A DNA stretch of 64,000 bases from Colletes latitarsis (taxonomy: Eukaryota > Arthropoda > Insecta > Hymenoptera > Colletidae), in assembly GCF_051014445.1 (NCBI RefSeq), contig NW_027488368.1, positions 5,704,001 to 5,768,000 of the forward strand, given 5' to 3'. Within the stretch, counting starts at the first letter, position 1. Each line of letters opens with the position of its first letter. The notes below the pieces were generated by a model. It worked only from the letters and a program-made list of their open reading frames with translations, was not told where the DNA came from and did not search any database. A program made the position numbers and the translations under genes. Below, in pieces: positions 39,517 through 49,600 of this stretch.

Positions 39517-42500
39517 CCGCCCCGCCTCCTCCTCCAGGCCAACCTCAACCACTGCCGCGCGGCACAGGACTTGATGTCCCAAGTCCTCGCGGAGTGGGGG
39601 GTTGGCCTGGCGGTCGCCGCCGAGCCGTACCGCGTCCCTGATCACCCTCATTGGGTGGGCGACGCGGACGGCTTGGTGGCGACGGTATGGGGAGGGGGCG
39701 ACGGGTCCCCACCGTTCTCCTTGTTGGAGCGCGGTCGGGGATTCGTCGCCGTGGACTGGGGGGGAGTCGCTGTGGTGGGGTGCTACATTTCGCCCCGTAG
39801 CGGTCACGCTGCGTTCGAGCTGTACTTGGCCGAGGTCGCGGCGTGCGTGCAGCGCTACGCGGCCCGGCCGGTGCTGGTCCTGGGGGATTTTAATGCCAAG
39901 TCGGTGGCTTGGGGATCCTCCAGGACCTCCGTTCGCGGCGGGATCCTGGGCGAGTGGGCGGCGGGGCTCGACCTCCGGGTATTGAACCGGGGGTCGGAGC
40001 ACACATGCGTGCGGCGATATGGGGGGTCCATCGTGGATGTTGGATTCGCGACCCCCAACGCCGTGCGCATGGTGTCGGGTTGGCACGTGGTCGCGGGGGC
40101 AGAGACACTCTCCGATCACCGGTACATCCGGATGGAGGTCTCTGCCGCCGCGAGTGCATCCCGACACGGCCGCCTGCGTGGCACCCCACCACGCCGCTGG
40201 GCGCTTCGGCGCCTGGACAAGGACGCCCTGATGGCAGCTGCCCTCGCTGCAACTTGGCCGCTGGGAGCGGCCGAGTTGCCGAGCATAGAGGAGGAGGTCG
40301 CCCGGCTCGGGGAATTGGTCGCGGGTATTTGCGACGTGGCGATGCCACGGGTCGGGCGGGCTTCTCCTCGCCGGGCGGTGTACTGGTGGTCGGACGCGAT
40401 CGCGGAGTTGCGAGTCGCGACTGTCCGCGCCCGACGCCAGTACACCCGCGCGCGCCGTCGTCAACGTACAGGCGACGGCGTGGCGCGAGCGAGGGCAGCT
40501 GATGACCTGTATGGAGCATACCGCGTGGCGCGGGTTGCTCTGCAGGTCGCCATCAAACGGGCCAAGACCCAGGCATGGAAGGAGCTCCTCCAGACACTTG
40601 ATGACGATCCATGGGGGCGCCCATATAAGGTGGTGCTGAATAAGCTCCGCCCGTGGGCGCCCCCCGTCACCGAGGGTCTTGACCCCCGGCTGCTGGAGGA
40701 CGTGGTCAATACACTCTTCCCAATTGGGGAGAGGGGACCGCGTCCTCCGGCGGCGGCGGCTGTCCCAGTGGAGTGGACGGCCGAGCTGGGGGTCACGCAG
40801 GAGGAGCTGGCAGCGGCCATCAGACGGCTCGGGGTTCGTAACACGGCCCCGGGTCCGGATGGTGTGCCCGGCCGGGTTTGGGTCTTGACCCAGGGCGTCC
40901 TTGGGGCCGACCTCAGGCGGTTGTTCGACCGCTGCCTGAGGGACGGGCGATTCCCCCCCAGTTGGAAGGTGGCGAGGATGGTCCTCCTCCGGAAGGAGGG
41001 TCGGCCCGCGGAGTCTCCCTCCGCATACCGGCCCATTTGTCTCCTCGACGAGGTGGGCAAGCTCTTCGAGCGTGTGTTTGCTGCCCGCCTCGTCGAGCAC
41101 CTGTCGCGGGGTGATCCCGGTCTGGCCGATTGCCAGTTCGGTTTCCGGGGGGGCCGATCGACTATCGACGCGATAGGTCGTGTGAGGGCCCTCTCGGAGG
41201 CGGCCGTCTCCCGGGGAGGGGTGGCATTGGCAATATCCTTGGATATTGCCAATGCCTGTAACACCCTCCCCTGGGAAGGGATAAGGAGGGGACTCGAATA
41301 TCATCGAGTCCCCTCTTGTCTCAGGGCGGTCGTCGGGGATTATCTCCGCGGCAGGTGGATCGAGTATCCGGGCCGGGATGGTGATATGCGGAGGGAGGTG
41401 TACTGCGGTGTTCCGCAGGGGTCGGTCCTCGGGCCACTCCTGTGGAACATCGCGTACGACTCGGTGTTGCGGGCCGGCCTCCCCGACGGCGTCAGCACGG
41501 TGTGTTATGCGGATGACACACTGGTGCTGGCCGTCGGGGCGCACTGGGGGAGGGCCATGCGTCGCGCGGAGGAGGGGTCGCAACGTGTCGTCGACCGGAT
41601 CAGGGGGATGGGGATGACGGTGGCGGTCCATAAGACCGAGGTGATTGCGTTTCATTCACCTCGGCAGGATCCGCCACCCCCTCTGATTCGGGTGGGTGGG
41701 GCTGACATCGAGGTGAAGCCCCAGATCAGGTATCTGGGGCTGATCCTCGATAGCCACTGGCGTTTCGAGAAGCATTTCCGCTGCCTGGTCCCCCGGTTGG
41801 AAAGGATGGTTGCGGCTCTGGGACGGATCCTGCCCAACCTGGGGGGCCTGGCGGGCCGAGTTCGTCGCCTCTATGTGGCAATGGTCCAGTCGGTGGCCCT
41901 ATACGGGGCCCCCGTCTGGGCGGACGACCTGGCTGCCTCCCGGCGCAGCATGACTATGCTGCGTCGGGTGCAGAGGCGCATGGCGCTCAGGGTCGTCCGC
42001 GGGTATCGGACCATGTCACATGAGGCGGCGACGGTTCTAGCGGGGATGCCGCCCATGGACCTGCTCGCGCGGTCGCACGCGGTGATGTACCGGCACCGCG
42101 TCGACCGTCGCGCGGGGGTGGGGGCGGTCCCGGGCGGGCAGGAACCTGCTTGGGGCGATTTGAAGCGCCAGGCCCGGCAGTCCGTGTTGCTCGCGTGGCA
42201 GGAGCGGCTGGTTCTGCCAACCGCGGGGCACCGGACTGTCGGGGCTGTTCGGCCACTCCTGAAGGAGTGGCTGGACAGAGGCCATGGCAGCCTCACCTAC
42301 CGGCTGGCACAGGTATTTTCCGGGCATGGCAGCTTCGGAAGATACCTGTGCCGGATAGGGAAGGAGCCGACGGCGCGTTGCTGCCACTGCGACGCTGAGC
42401 AGGACACGGCGGATCATACCCTGGAGGTATGCCCCGCGTGGGAGGGGGAGCGCCGTGTCCTGGTCGGCGTCGTCGGGCGGGATGTCTCGCTGCCGGGCGT

Positions 42501-42696
42501 GGTGCGCGCCATGCTCGGCAGCGAGGAGAAGTGGAGGGCCGTGGCCTCCTTCTGCGAGAACGTAATGTTGCAGAAGGAGGCCGCGGGGAGGGAGCGCGAG
42601 CTTCAGCGGCGCGCTGAAGCTCGCGCTCGTGCGGTGGCCCGAGGTCGTCGCCCGGTCGCGAGGCGTCGCGGGCGGCCGCCTCGGCGTGGCGGATGA
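39514..42696 (+). CDS. Retrotransposon ORF2: APE endonuclease / reverse transcriptase (element A)
   Basis: A 1060-residue polyprotein for target-primed reverse transcription. Residues of about 1-225 form the APE-type endonuclease, with N10, E37 (AAEPYR), D125 and N127 (GDFNAKS), D175 and S200-D201-H202. The RT spans about 430-750: NTAPGPD from 443, YRPICLLD from 505, GFRGGRS from 543, motif A with D577, PQGSVLGP from 634 and the catalytic Y665-A-D-D668. A C-terminal finger is C956-X2-C959-X8-H968-X4-C973. The oddity is C582, five residues after D577, where element B and the family have Phe. That position corresponds to the aromatic steric-gate residue of RTs, so activity or nucleotide selection may be impaired. 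No RNase H domain is seen. The start is fixed by the TAATG junction. Confidence 0.92.
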   Translation: MPPRLLLQANLNHCRAAQDLMSQVLAEWGVGLAVAAEPYRVPDHPHWVGDADGLVATVWGGGDGSPPFSLLERGRGFVAVDWGGVAVVGCYISPRSGHAAFELYLAEVAACVQRYAARPVLVLGDFNAKSVAWGSSRTSVRGGILGEWAAGLDLRVLNRGSEHTCVRRYGGSIVDVGFATPNAVRMVSGWHVVAGAETLSDHRYIRMEVSAAASASRHGRLRGTPPRRWALRRLDKDALMAAALAATWPLGAAELPSIEEEVARLGELVAGICDVAMPRVGRASPRRAVYWWSDAIAELRVATVRARRQYTRARRRQRTGDGVARARAADDLYGAYRVARVALQVAIKRAKTQAWKELLQTLDDDPWGRPYKVVLNKLRPWAPPVTEGLDPRLLEDVVNTLFPIGERGPRPPAAAAVPVEWTAELGVTQEELAAAIRRLGVRNTAPGPDGVPGRVWVLTQGVLGADLRRLFDRCLRDGRFPPSWKVARMVLLRKEGRPAESPSAYRPICLLDEVGKLFERVFAARLVEHLSRGDPGLADCQFGFRGGRSTIDAIGRVRALSEAAVSRGGVALAISLDIANACNTLPWEGIRRGLEYHRVPSCLRAVVGDYLRGRWIEYPGRDGDMRREVYCGVPQGSVLGPLLWNIAYDSVLRAGLPDGVSTVCYADDTLVLAVGAHWGRAMRRAEEGSQRVVDRIRGMGMTVAVHKTEVIAFHSPRQDPPPPLIRVGGADIEVKPQIRYLGLILDSHWRFEKHFRCLVPRLERMVAALGRILPNLGGLAGRVRRLYVAMVQSVALYGAPVWADDLAASRRSMTMLRRVQRRMALRVVRGYRTMSHEAATVLAGMPPMDLLARSHAVMYRHRVDRRAGVGAVPGGQEPAWGDLKRQARQSVLLAWQERLVLPTAGHRTVGAVRPLLKEWLDRGHGSLTYRLAQVFSGHGSFGRYLCRIGKEPTARCCHCDAEQDTADHTLEVCPAWEGERRVLVGVVGRDVSLPGVVRAMLGSEEKWRAVASFCENVMLQKEAAGRERELQRRAEARARAVARGRRPVARRRGRPPRRGG
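41223..41256 (+). other. 16-bp perfect inverted repeat over RT motif A
   Basis: ggcattggcaatatcc (41223-41238) is followed after two T bases by its exact reverse complement (41241-41256). It encodes the motif A strand that ends just before codon 582. The same inverted repeat is kept without change in element B at 48295-48328. A second stem of 12 bp follows at 41286-41297 and 41304-41315. Confidence 0.85.
42543..42628 (+). other. Two perfect hairpins at the ORF2 C-terminus
   Basis: A 13-bp stem pairs 42543-42555 with 42570-42582 (14-nt loop). A 17-bp stem pairs 42592-42608 with 42612-42628 (3-nt loop). Both lie in coding sequence downstream of the zinc finger. They start a series of stems that runs on through the 3' UTR. 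Confidence 0.85.
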
Positions 42697-43212
42697 CCTA
42701 GGCTGGGAGGGGGGTCCTGAGGGGACCCTCCTCCCGCCAGGCGGCGCCGGGTCGGACCGGTTGGGGGTAGGAGTGCCTCCCCCTACCGGTCCGACGCAAG
42801 GGGAGGCACCCTCGGCGGTCTGGTGCGGCCATGAACGCCCGGCCGCCGAGGGGTGGAAACGGGGTCGCGGGCGGTTGCGAGTTGGGGCTCGCAGCCGCCA
42901 CTAAACGCGGCCCCGGGACGGATAGCGGCGGGATGGAGTGGCCCCGTCCCGCCGCTATGAGGCAGTGTGTCTACTGGGGGGACCGATTGTTCCCCCGGGG
43001 GATGGGCGCGAAAGCGCGGGCACGGGGAGGATACCGGACGAATGCTTCGAGCGATTCCCGGTATCCTCCCAAAGCGTGCCGAAGGGTCACCGTGGGGTTT
43101 TTAGTGGGTAGGTCCCGCGCCTGTCGTTGTACGGGCACGGGGAATCCCACACACCCCTCCCACCTCTCCCCAAGGAGGTGGGAGGGAGTCTTTCGAAGAT
43201 TTTCCCCACGAC
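42697..43212 (+). other. 3' UTR of element A with a series of hairpins
   Basis: 516 bp between the ORF2 stop and the A tail, with no further gene. Stems seen by direct pairing are 42705-42717 with 42723-42735 (13 bp, one G-U), 42751-42761 with 42785-42795 (11 bp), 42811-42818 with 42843-42850 (8 bp), 42870-42881 with 42888-42899 (12 bp, one G-U), 42922-42933 with 42947-42958 (12 bp), 43025-43037 with 43058-43070 (13 bp) and 43155-43166 with 43175-43186 (12 bp). In this class of elements the 3' end is the part the RT recognises when it starts reverse transcription. Confidence 0.8.

Positions 43213-43240
<28 letters not shown>
43213..43240 (+). other. Poly(A) tail of element A
   Basis: 28 consecutive A bases directly before the 3' copy of the target duplication. 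They mark the RNA 3' end that primed reverse transcription. Confidence 0.95.
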
Positions 43241-43243
<3 letters not shown>

Positions 43244-43252
43244 CTGAGATTT
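43241..43252 (+). repeat. Target site duplication of element A, 3' copy
   Basis: ggcctgagattt after the A tail, identical to 37240-37251. The satellite then continues in register (tcactgatcagactc), as in uninterrupted paralogous monomers such as the one near 15232. Confidence 0.9.
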
Positions 43253-44245
43253 TCACTGATCAGACTCATACTTTCGCATTCTTCACATACTTGTTGAACG
43301 GATCCTGGGTTTTTTCTGGTTTGGTTCTCGTAGTAATGTGGCACCACACTGAAACATTCAATTAAACCTGGTCTTGATAAATATTTTAGAGGATAACGCA
43401 TGTTAGGTTTGGGTTAGGTCTAGGATTTGCCCTCATCAGGCTCATACTTTCGCGTTTTTCACATACTTGTTGAACAGATCCTGGGTTATTCTCTGGTTTG
43501 GATCACATAGTAATGTGGTACCACACTGAAACAGTTGATTAAACCAGGTTTCGATCAATATTTTTGAGGATAACGCATGTTAGGTCTAGGTTAGGCCTGG
43601 GATTTTCACTCATCGGACTCATACTTTCGCATTCTTCACATACTTGTTGAACGGATCCTGGTTTTTTTCTGGTTTGGATCACGTAGTAATGTGGGACCAC
43701 ACTGAAACAGTCAATTAAACCTGGCTTCGATCAATATTTTAGAGAATTATTCATGTTAGGTCTAGGTTAGGTCTGGGATTTGCTCTCATCAGGCTCATTC
43801 TTTCGCATATTTCTCATACTTGATGGCTAGATCCTGGGCTTTTTCTAGATTGCATCACGTAGTAATGAAGTACAACACTGAAACAGTCAATGAAACCTGG
43901 TTTCCATCAATATCTTAGAGGACAACGCAAGTTAGGTCTGGGATATGTCTGGGATTTGCCCTCATCAGGCTCATACTTTCGCGTTTTTCACATACTTGTT
44001 GAACAGATCCTGGGTTTTTTCTGGTTTGGATCACGTAGTAGTGTGGTACCACGCTGAAACAGTCCATTAAACCTGGTCTTGATAAATATTTTAGAGGATA
44101 ACGCATGTTAGGTCTGGGTTAGGTCTAGGATTTGCCCTTATCAGGCTCATACTTTCGCATATTTCTCATACTTCAAGGCTAGATCCTCGGCTGTTTCTGG
44201 ATTGTATCACGTAGTAATGTGGTACCACGCTGAAACAGTCAATTA

Positions 44246-44597
44246 AACCTGGTTTCGATCAATATTTTAGAGGATAATGCAAGTTAGGTCTGGGATAGGT
44301 CTAGGATTTGCCCTCATCAGGCTCTTACTTTCGCATATTTCTCATACTTCATGGCTAGATCCTCTGCTATTTCTGGATTGGATCACGTAGTAAAGTGGTA
44401 CCACACTGAAACATTCAATGAAACCTGGTTTCGATCAATATTTTAGAGGATAATGCAAGTTAGGTCTGGGATAGGTCTAGGATTTGCCCTCATCAGGCTC
44501 TTACTTTCGCATATTTCTCATACTTCATGGCTAGATCCTCTGCTATTTCTGGATTGGATCACGTAGTAAAGTGGTACCACACTGAAACATTCAATGA
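44246..44597. repeat. Recent single-monomer duplication
   Basis: ggtttcgatc begins at 44251 and again at 44427, exactly 176 bp apart. The sequence between is the same in both copies, including the rare gatcctctgctatttc. This is a local gain of one monomer. Confidence 0.75.
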
Positions 44598-46254
44598 AAC
44601 CTGGTCTGGATAAATATTTTAGAGGTTAACGCATCTTAGGTCTGGGTTAGGTCTAAGATTTGCCCTCATCAGGCTCACAGTTTAGCGTTTTTCACATACT
44701 TGTTGAACAGATCCTGGGTTTTTTCTGGTTTGGATCACGAAGTAGTGTGGTACCACACTGAAACAGTCCATTAAACCTGGTTTCGCTCAATATTTTAGAG
44801 GATAACGCATGTAAGGTCTAGGTTAGGTCTGGGATTTGCTCTCATCAGGCTCATTCTTTCGCATATTTCTCATACTTGATGGCTAGATCCTGGGTTTTTT
44901 ATGGTTTGGATCACGTAGTAGTGTGGTACCACACTGAAACAGTCGATTAAACCTGGTTTCGATCAATATTTTAGAGTATAACGCAATTTAAGTCTGGGAT
45001 TGGTCTGGGATTTGACCTCATCAGACTCATACTTTCGCGTTTTTCACATACTTGTTGAACAGATCCTGGGTTATTTTCTGGTTTGGATCACATAGTAATG
45101 TGGTACCACACTGAAACAGTAGATTAAACCAGGTTTCGATCAATATTTTTGTGGATAACGCATGTTAGGTCTAGGTTAGGCCTGGGATTTTCACTCATCG
45201 GACTCATACTTTCGCATTCTTCACATACTTGTTGAACGGATCCTGGTTTTTTTCTGGTTTGGATCACGTAGTAATGAGGGACCACACTGAAACAGTCAAT
45301 TAAACCTGGTTTCGGTCAATATTTTAGAGAATATTTCATGTTAGGTCTAGGTTAGGTCTGCGATTTGCTCTCATCAGGCACATTCTTTCGCATATTTCTC
45401 AAACTTGATGGCTAGATCCTGGGCTTTTTCTGGATTGCATCACGTAGTGATGTGGTACCACACCGAAACTTTCAATTAAACCAGGTCTTGATAACAATTT
45501 TACAGGCTAACGCATGTTAGGTCTGGGTTAGGTCTAGGATGTGCCCTCATCAGGCTCATACTTTCGCATATTTCTCATACTTCATGGCTAGATCCTGGGC
45601 TTTTCCTGGATTGCATCACGTAGTAAAGTGGTACCACACTGAAACAGTCAATGAAACCTGGTCTGGATAAATATTTTAGAGGTTAACGCATCTTAGGTCT
45701 GGATTAGGTCTACGATTTGCCCTCATCAGGCTCGCAGTTTAGCGTTTTTCACATACTTGTTGAACAGATCCTGGGTTTTTTCTGGTTTGGATCACGTAGT
45801 AATGTGGGACCACACTGAAACAGTCAATTAAACCTGGTTTCGGTCAATATTTTAGAGAATAATTCATGTTAGGTCTAGGTTAGTTCTGGGATTTGCTCTC
45901 ATCAGGCACATTCTTTCGCATATTTCTCAAACTTGATGGCTAGATCCTGGGTTTTTTCTGGATTGCATCACGTAGTAATGTGGTACCACACTGAAACTTT
46001 CAATTAAACCAGGTCTTGATAAATATTTTAGAGGCTAACGCATGTTAGGTCTGGGTTAGGTCTCGGATTTGACCTCATCAGACTCATACTTTCGCAACAC
46101 TTCACATACTCCTTGAACAGATCCTGGGTTATTTTCTGGTTTGGATAACATAGTAATGTGGTACCACAATGAAACAGTCGATTAAACCAGGTTTCGATCA
46201 ATATTTTAGAGGATAACGCATGTTAGGTCTAGGTTAGGCCTGAGATTTTCACTC

Positions 46255-46270
46255 ATCAGACTCATACTTT
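46255..46270 (-). repeat. Target site duplication of element B, 3' copy
   Basis: atcagactcatacttt directly beside the T run, repeated at 52299-52314. The last three T bases could also belong to the tail, so the length is 13-16 bp. It covers monomer positions of about 109-124. Confidence 0.9.
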
Positions 46271-46297
46271 TTTGTTTTTTTTTTTTTTTTTTTTTTT
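46271..46297 (-). other. Poly(A) tail of element B
   Basis: On the plus strand this is 23 T bases (46275-46297), then G at 46274, then three more T. On the element strand it reads as an A tail with one C close to its end. Confidence 0.9.
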
Positions 46298-46605
46298 GTC
46301 GTGGGGAAAATCTTCGAAAGACTCCCTCCCTTCTCCTTGGGGAGAGGTGGGAGGGGTGTGTGGGATTCCCCGCGCCAGTACAACGACAGGCGCGGGACCT
46401 ACCCACTAAAAACCCCACGGTGACCCTTCGGCACGCTTTGGGAGGATACCGGGAATCGCTCGAAGCATTCGTCCGGTATCCTCCCCGTGCCCGCGCTTTC
46501 GCGCCCATCCCCCGGGGGGACAATCGGTCCCCCCAGTAGACACACTGCCTCATAGCGGCGGGACGGGGCCACTCCATCCCGCCGCTATCCGTCCCGGGGC
46601 CGCGT
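46298..46605 (-). other. 3' UTR of element B
   Basis: 308 bp after the shifted ORF2 stop. It keeps most of the element A stems, for example the pair around ggataccgg/ccggtatcc and the atagcggcggga stem. The last stem is damaged: gaggtgggaggg of element A reads gagaagggaggg here. No further gene is seen. Confidence 0.75.
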
Positions 46606-49600
46606 TTAGTGGCGGCTGCGAGCCCCAACTCGCAACCGCCCGCGACCCCGTTTCCACCCCTCGGCGGCCGGGCGTTCATGGTCGCACCAGACCGCCGAGG
46701 GTGCCTCCCCTTGCGTCGGACCGGTAGGGGGAGGCACTCCTACCCCCAACCGGTCCGACCCGGCGCCGCCTGGCGGGAGGAGGGTCCCCTCAGGACCCCC
46801 CTCCCAGCCTAGGTCATCCGCCACGCCGAGGCGGCCGCCCGCGACGCCTCGCGACCGGGCGACGACCTCGGGCCACCGCCCGCGACGCCTCGCGACCGGG
46901 CGACGACCTCGGGCCACCGCACGAGCGCGAGCTTCAGCGCGCCGCTGAAGCTCGCGCTCCCTCCCCGCGGCCTCCTTCTGCAACATTACGTTCTCGCAGA
47001 AGGAGGCCACGGCCCTCCACTTCTCCTCGCTGCCGAGCATGGCGCGCACCACGCCCGGCAGCGAGACATCCCGCCCGACGACGCCGACCAGGACACGGCG
47101 CTCCCCCTCCCACGCGGGGCATACCACCAGGGTATGATCCGCCGTGTCCTGCTCAGCGTCGCAGTGGCAGCAACGCGCCGTCGGCTCCTTCCCTATCCGG
47201 CACAGGTATCTTCCGAAGCTGCCATGCCCGGAAAATACCTGTGCCATCCGGTAGGTGAGGCTGCCATGGCCTCTGTCCAGCCACTCCTTCAGGAGTGGCC
47301 GAACCGCCCCGACAGTCCGGTGCCCCGCGGTTGGCAGAGCCAGCCGCTCCTGCCACGCGAGCAACACGGACTGCCGGGCCTGGCGCTTCAAATCGCCCCA
47401 AGCAGGTTCCTGCCCGCCCGGGACCGCCCCCACCCCCGCGCGACGGTCGACGCGGTGCCGGTACATCACCGCGTGCGACCGCGCGAGCAGGTCCATGGGC
47501 GGCATCCCCGCTAGAACCGTCGCCGCCTCATGTGACACGGTCCGATACCCGCGGACGACCCTGAGCGCCATGCGCCTCTGCACCCGACGCAGCATAGTCA
47601 TGCTGCGCCGGGAGGCAGCCAGGTCGTCCGCCCAGACGGGGGCCCCGTATAGGGCCACCGACTGGACCATTGCCACATAGAGGCGACGAACTCGGCCCGC
47701 CGGGCCCCCCAGGTTGGGCAGGATCCGGCCCAGAGCCGCAACCATCCTTTCCAACCGGGGGACCAGGCAGCGGAAATGCTCCTCGAAACGCCAGTGGCTA
47801 TCGAGGATCAGCCCTAGATACCTGATCTGGGGCTTCACCTCGATGTCAGCCCCACCCACCCGGATCAGAGGGGGTGGCGGATCCTGCCGAGGTGAATGAA
47901 ACGCAATCACCTCGGTCTTATGGACCGCCACCGTCATCCCCATCCCCCTGATACGGTCGACGACGCGTTGCGACCCCTCCTCCGCGCGACGCATGGCCCT
48001 CCCCCAGTGCGCCCCGACGGCCAGCACCAGTGTGTCATCCGCATAACACACCGTGCTGACGCCGTCGGGGAGGCCGGCCCGCAACACCGAGTCGTACGCG
48101 ATGTTCCACAGGAGTGGCCCGAGGACCGACCCCTGCGGAACACCGCAGTACACCTCCCTCCGCATATCACCATCCCGGCCCGGATACTCGATCCACCTGC
48201 CGCGGAGATAATCCCCGACGACCGCCCTGAGACAAGGGGGGACCCGATGATATTCGAGTCCCCTCCTTATCTCTTCCCAGGGGAGGGTGTTAAAGGCATT
48301 GGCAATATCCAAGGATATTGCCAATGCCACCCCTCCCCGGGAGACGGCCGCCCCCGAGAGGGCCCTCACACGACCTATCGCGTCGATAGTCGATCGGCCC
48401 CCCCGGAAACCGAACTGGCAGTCGGCAAGACCGGGATCACCCCGCGACAGGTGCTCGACCAGGCGGGCAGCAATCACCCGCTCGAAGAGCTTGCCCACCT
48501 CGTCGAGGAGACAAATGGGCCGGTATGCGGAGGGAGACTCCGCGGGCCGACCCTCCTTCCGGAGGAGGACCATCCTCGCCACCTTCCAACTGGGGGGGAA
48601 TCGCCCGTCCCTCAGGCAGCGGTCGAACAACCGCCTGAGGTCGGCCCCAAGGACGCCCTGGGTCAAGACCCAAACCCGGCCGGGCACACCATCCGGACCC
48701 GGGGCCGTGTTACGAACCCCGAGCCGTCTGATGGCCGCTGCCAGCTCCTCCTGCGTGACCCCCAGCTCGGCCGTCCACTCCACTGGGACAGCCGCCACCG
48801 CCGGAGGACGCGGTCCCCTCTCCCCAATTGGGAAGAGTGTATTGACCACGTCCTCCAGCAGCCGGGGGTCAAGACCCTCGGTGACGGGGGGCGCCCACGG
48901 GCGGAGCTTATTCAGCACCACCTTATATGGGCGCCCCCATGGATCGTCATCAAGGGTCTGGAGGAGCTCCTTCCATGCCCGGGTCTTGGCCCGTTTGATG
49001 GCGACCTGCAGAGCAACCCGCGCCACGCGGTATGCTCCATACAGGTCATCAGCTGCCCTCGCTCGCGCCACGCCGTCGCCTGTACGTTGACGACGGCGCG
49101 CGCGGGTGTACTGGCGTCGGGCGCGGACAGTCGCGACTCGCAACTCCGCGATCGCGTCCGACCACCAGTACACCGCCCGGCGAGGAGAAGCCCGCCCGAC
49201 CCGAGGCATCGCCGCGTCGCAAATACCCGCGACCAATGCTCCGAGCCGGGCGACCTCCCCCTCTATGCTCGGCAACTCGGCCGCTCCCTGCGGCCAAGTT
49301 GCAGCGAGGGCAGCTGCCATCAGGGCGTCCTTGTCCAGGCGCCGAAGCGCCCAGCGGCGTGGTGGGGTGCCACGCAGGCGGCCGTGTCGGGATGCACTCG
49401 CGGCGGCAGAGACCTCCATCCGGATGTACCGGTGATCGGAGAGTGTCTCTGCCCCCGCGACCACGTGCCAACCCGACACCATGCGCACAGCGTTGGGGGT
49501 CGCGAATCCAACATCCACGATGGACCCCCCATATCGCCGCACGCATGTGTGCTCCGACCCCCGGTTCAATACCCGGAGGTCGAGCCCCGCCGCCCAATCG

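Larger units (their letters stand above)
37252..43240 (+). mobile_element. Full-length R1-clade non-LTR retrotransposon, element A
   Basis: A 5989-bp GC-rich insertion in the satellite, with a 385-bp 5' UTR, ORF1, ORF2, a 516-bp 3' UTR rich in hairpins and a 28-base A tail. A 12-14 bp target duplication flanks it. The first bases (cccctcaggggctgcc) are the same as in element B, which marks a true, untruncated 5' end. The R1-clade call rests on the two-ORF layout, three CCHC-type knuckles in ORF1, an APE-type endonuclease before the RT, a C-X2-C-X8-H-X4-C finger after it and no visible RNase H domain. The poly(A) tail is more like TRAS or SART than classical R1. Both ORFs are open, but one RT residue in motif A is unusual (see ORF2). 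Confidence 0.93.
43241..46270. repeat. Satellite between the two retrotransposons
   Basis: 3030 bp, about 17 monomers of the 176-bp satellite, and no gene. The monomer order is partly that of the HORs (a ggttctcg monomer, then a ttattctctgg monomer, then a catcggactc monomer), with jumps. A 176-bp segment with aggataatgcaagttagg and gatcctctgc is directly duplicated at about 44246-44421 and 44422-44597. Confidence 0.9.

Noticed and set aside
39511..41655. Open frame of 714 codons antisense to ORF2 of element A, with an equivalent in element B (47896-50040)
   Set aside because: It is a shadow of the GC-rich coding frame on the other strand. It has no recognisable motif and is rich in Pro, Arg and His as expected from reverse reading. 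Its presence in both copies follows from their high identity.
42629..42904. Separate small gene after ORF2 in element A
   Set aside because: It corresponds to the C-terminal extension frame of ORF2 in element B. Without independent evidence I treat it as 3' UTR in A and note the relation under the 41-bp duplication.
37252..43240. LTR retrotransposon, endogenous virus or R2-type element
   Set aside because: There are no terminal direct repeats, protease or integrase. The endonuclease is APE-type and N-terminal to the RT, and the end is a poly(A) tail with target duplications. This fits the R1 clade, and the flanks are satellite and not rDNA.
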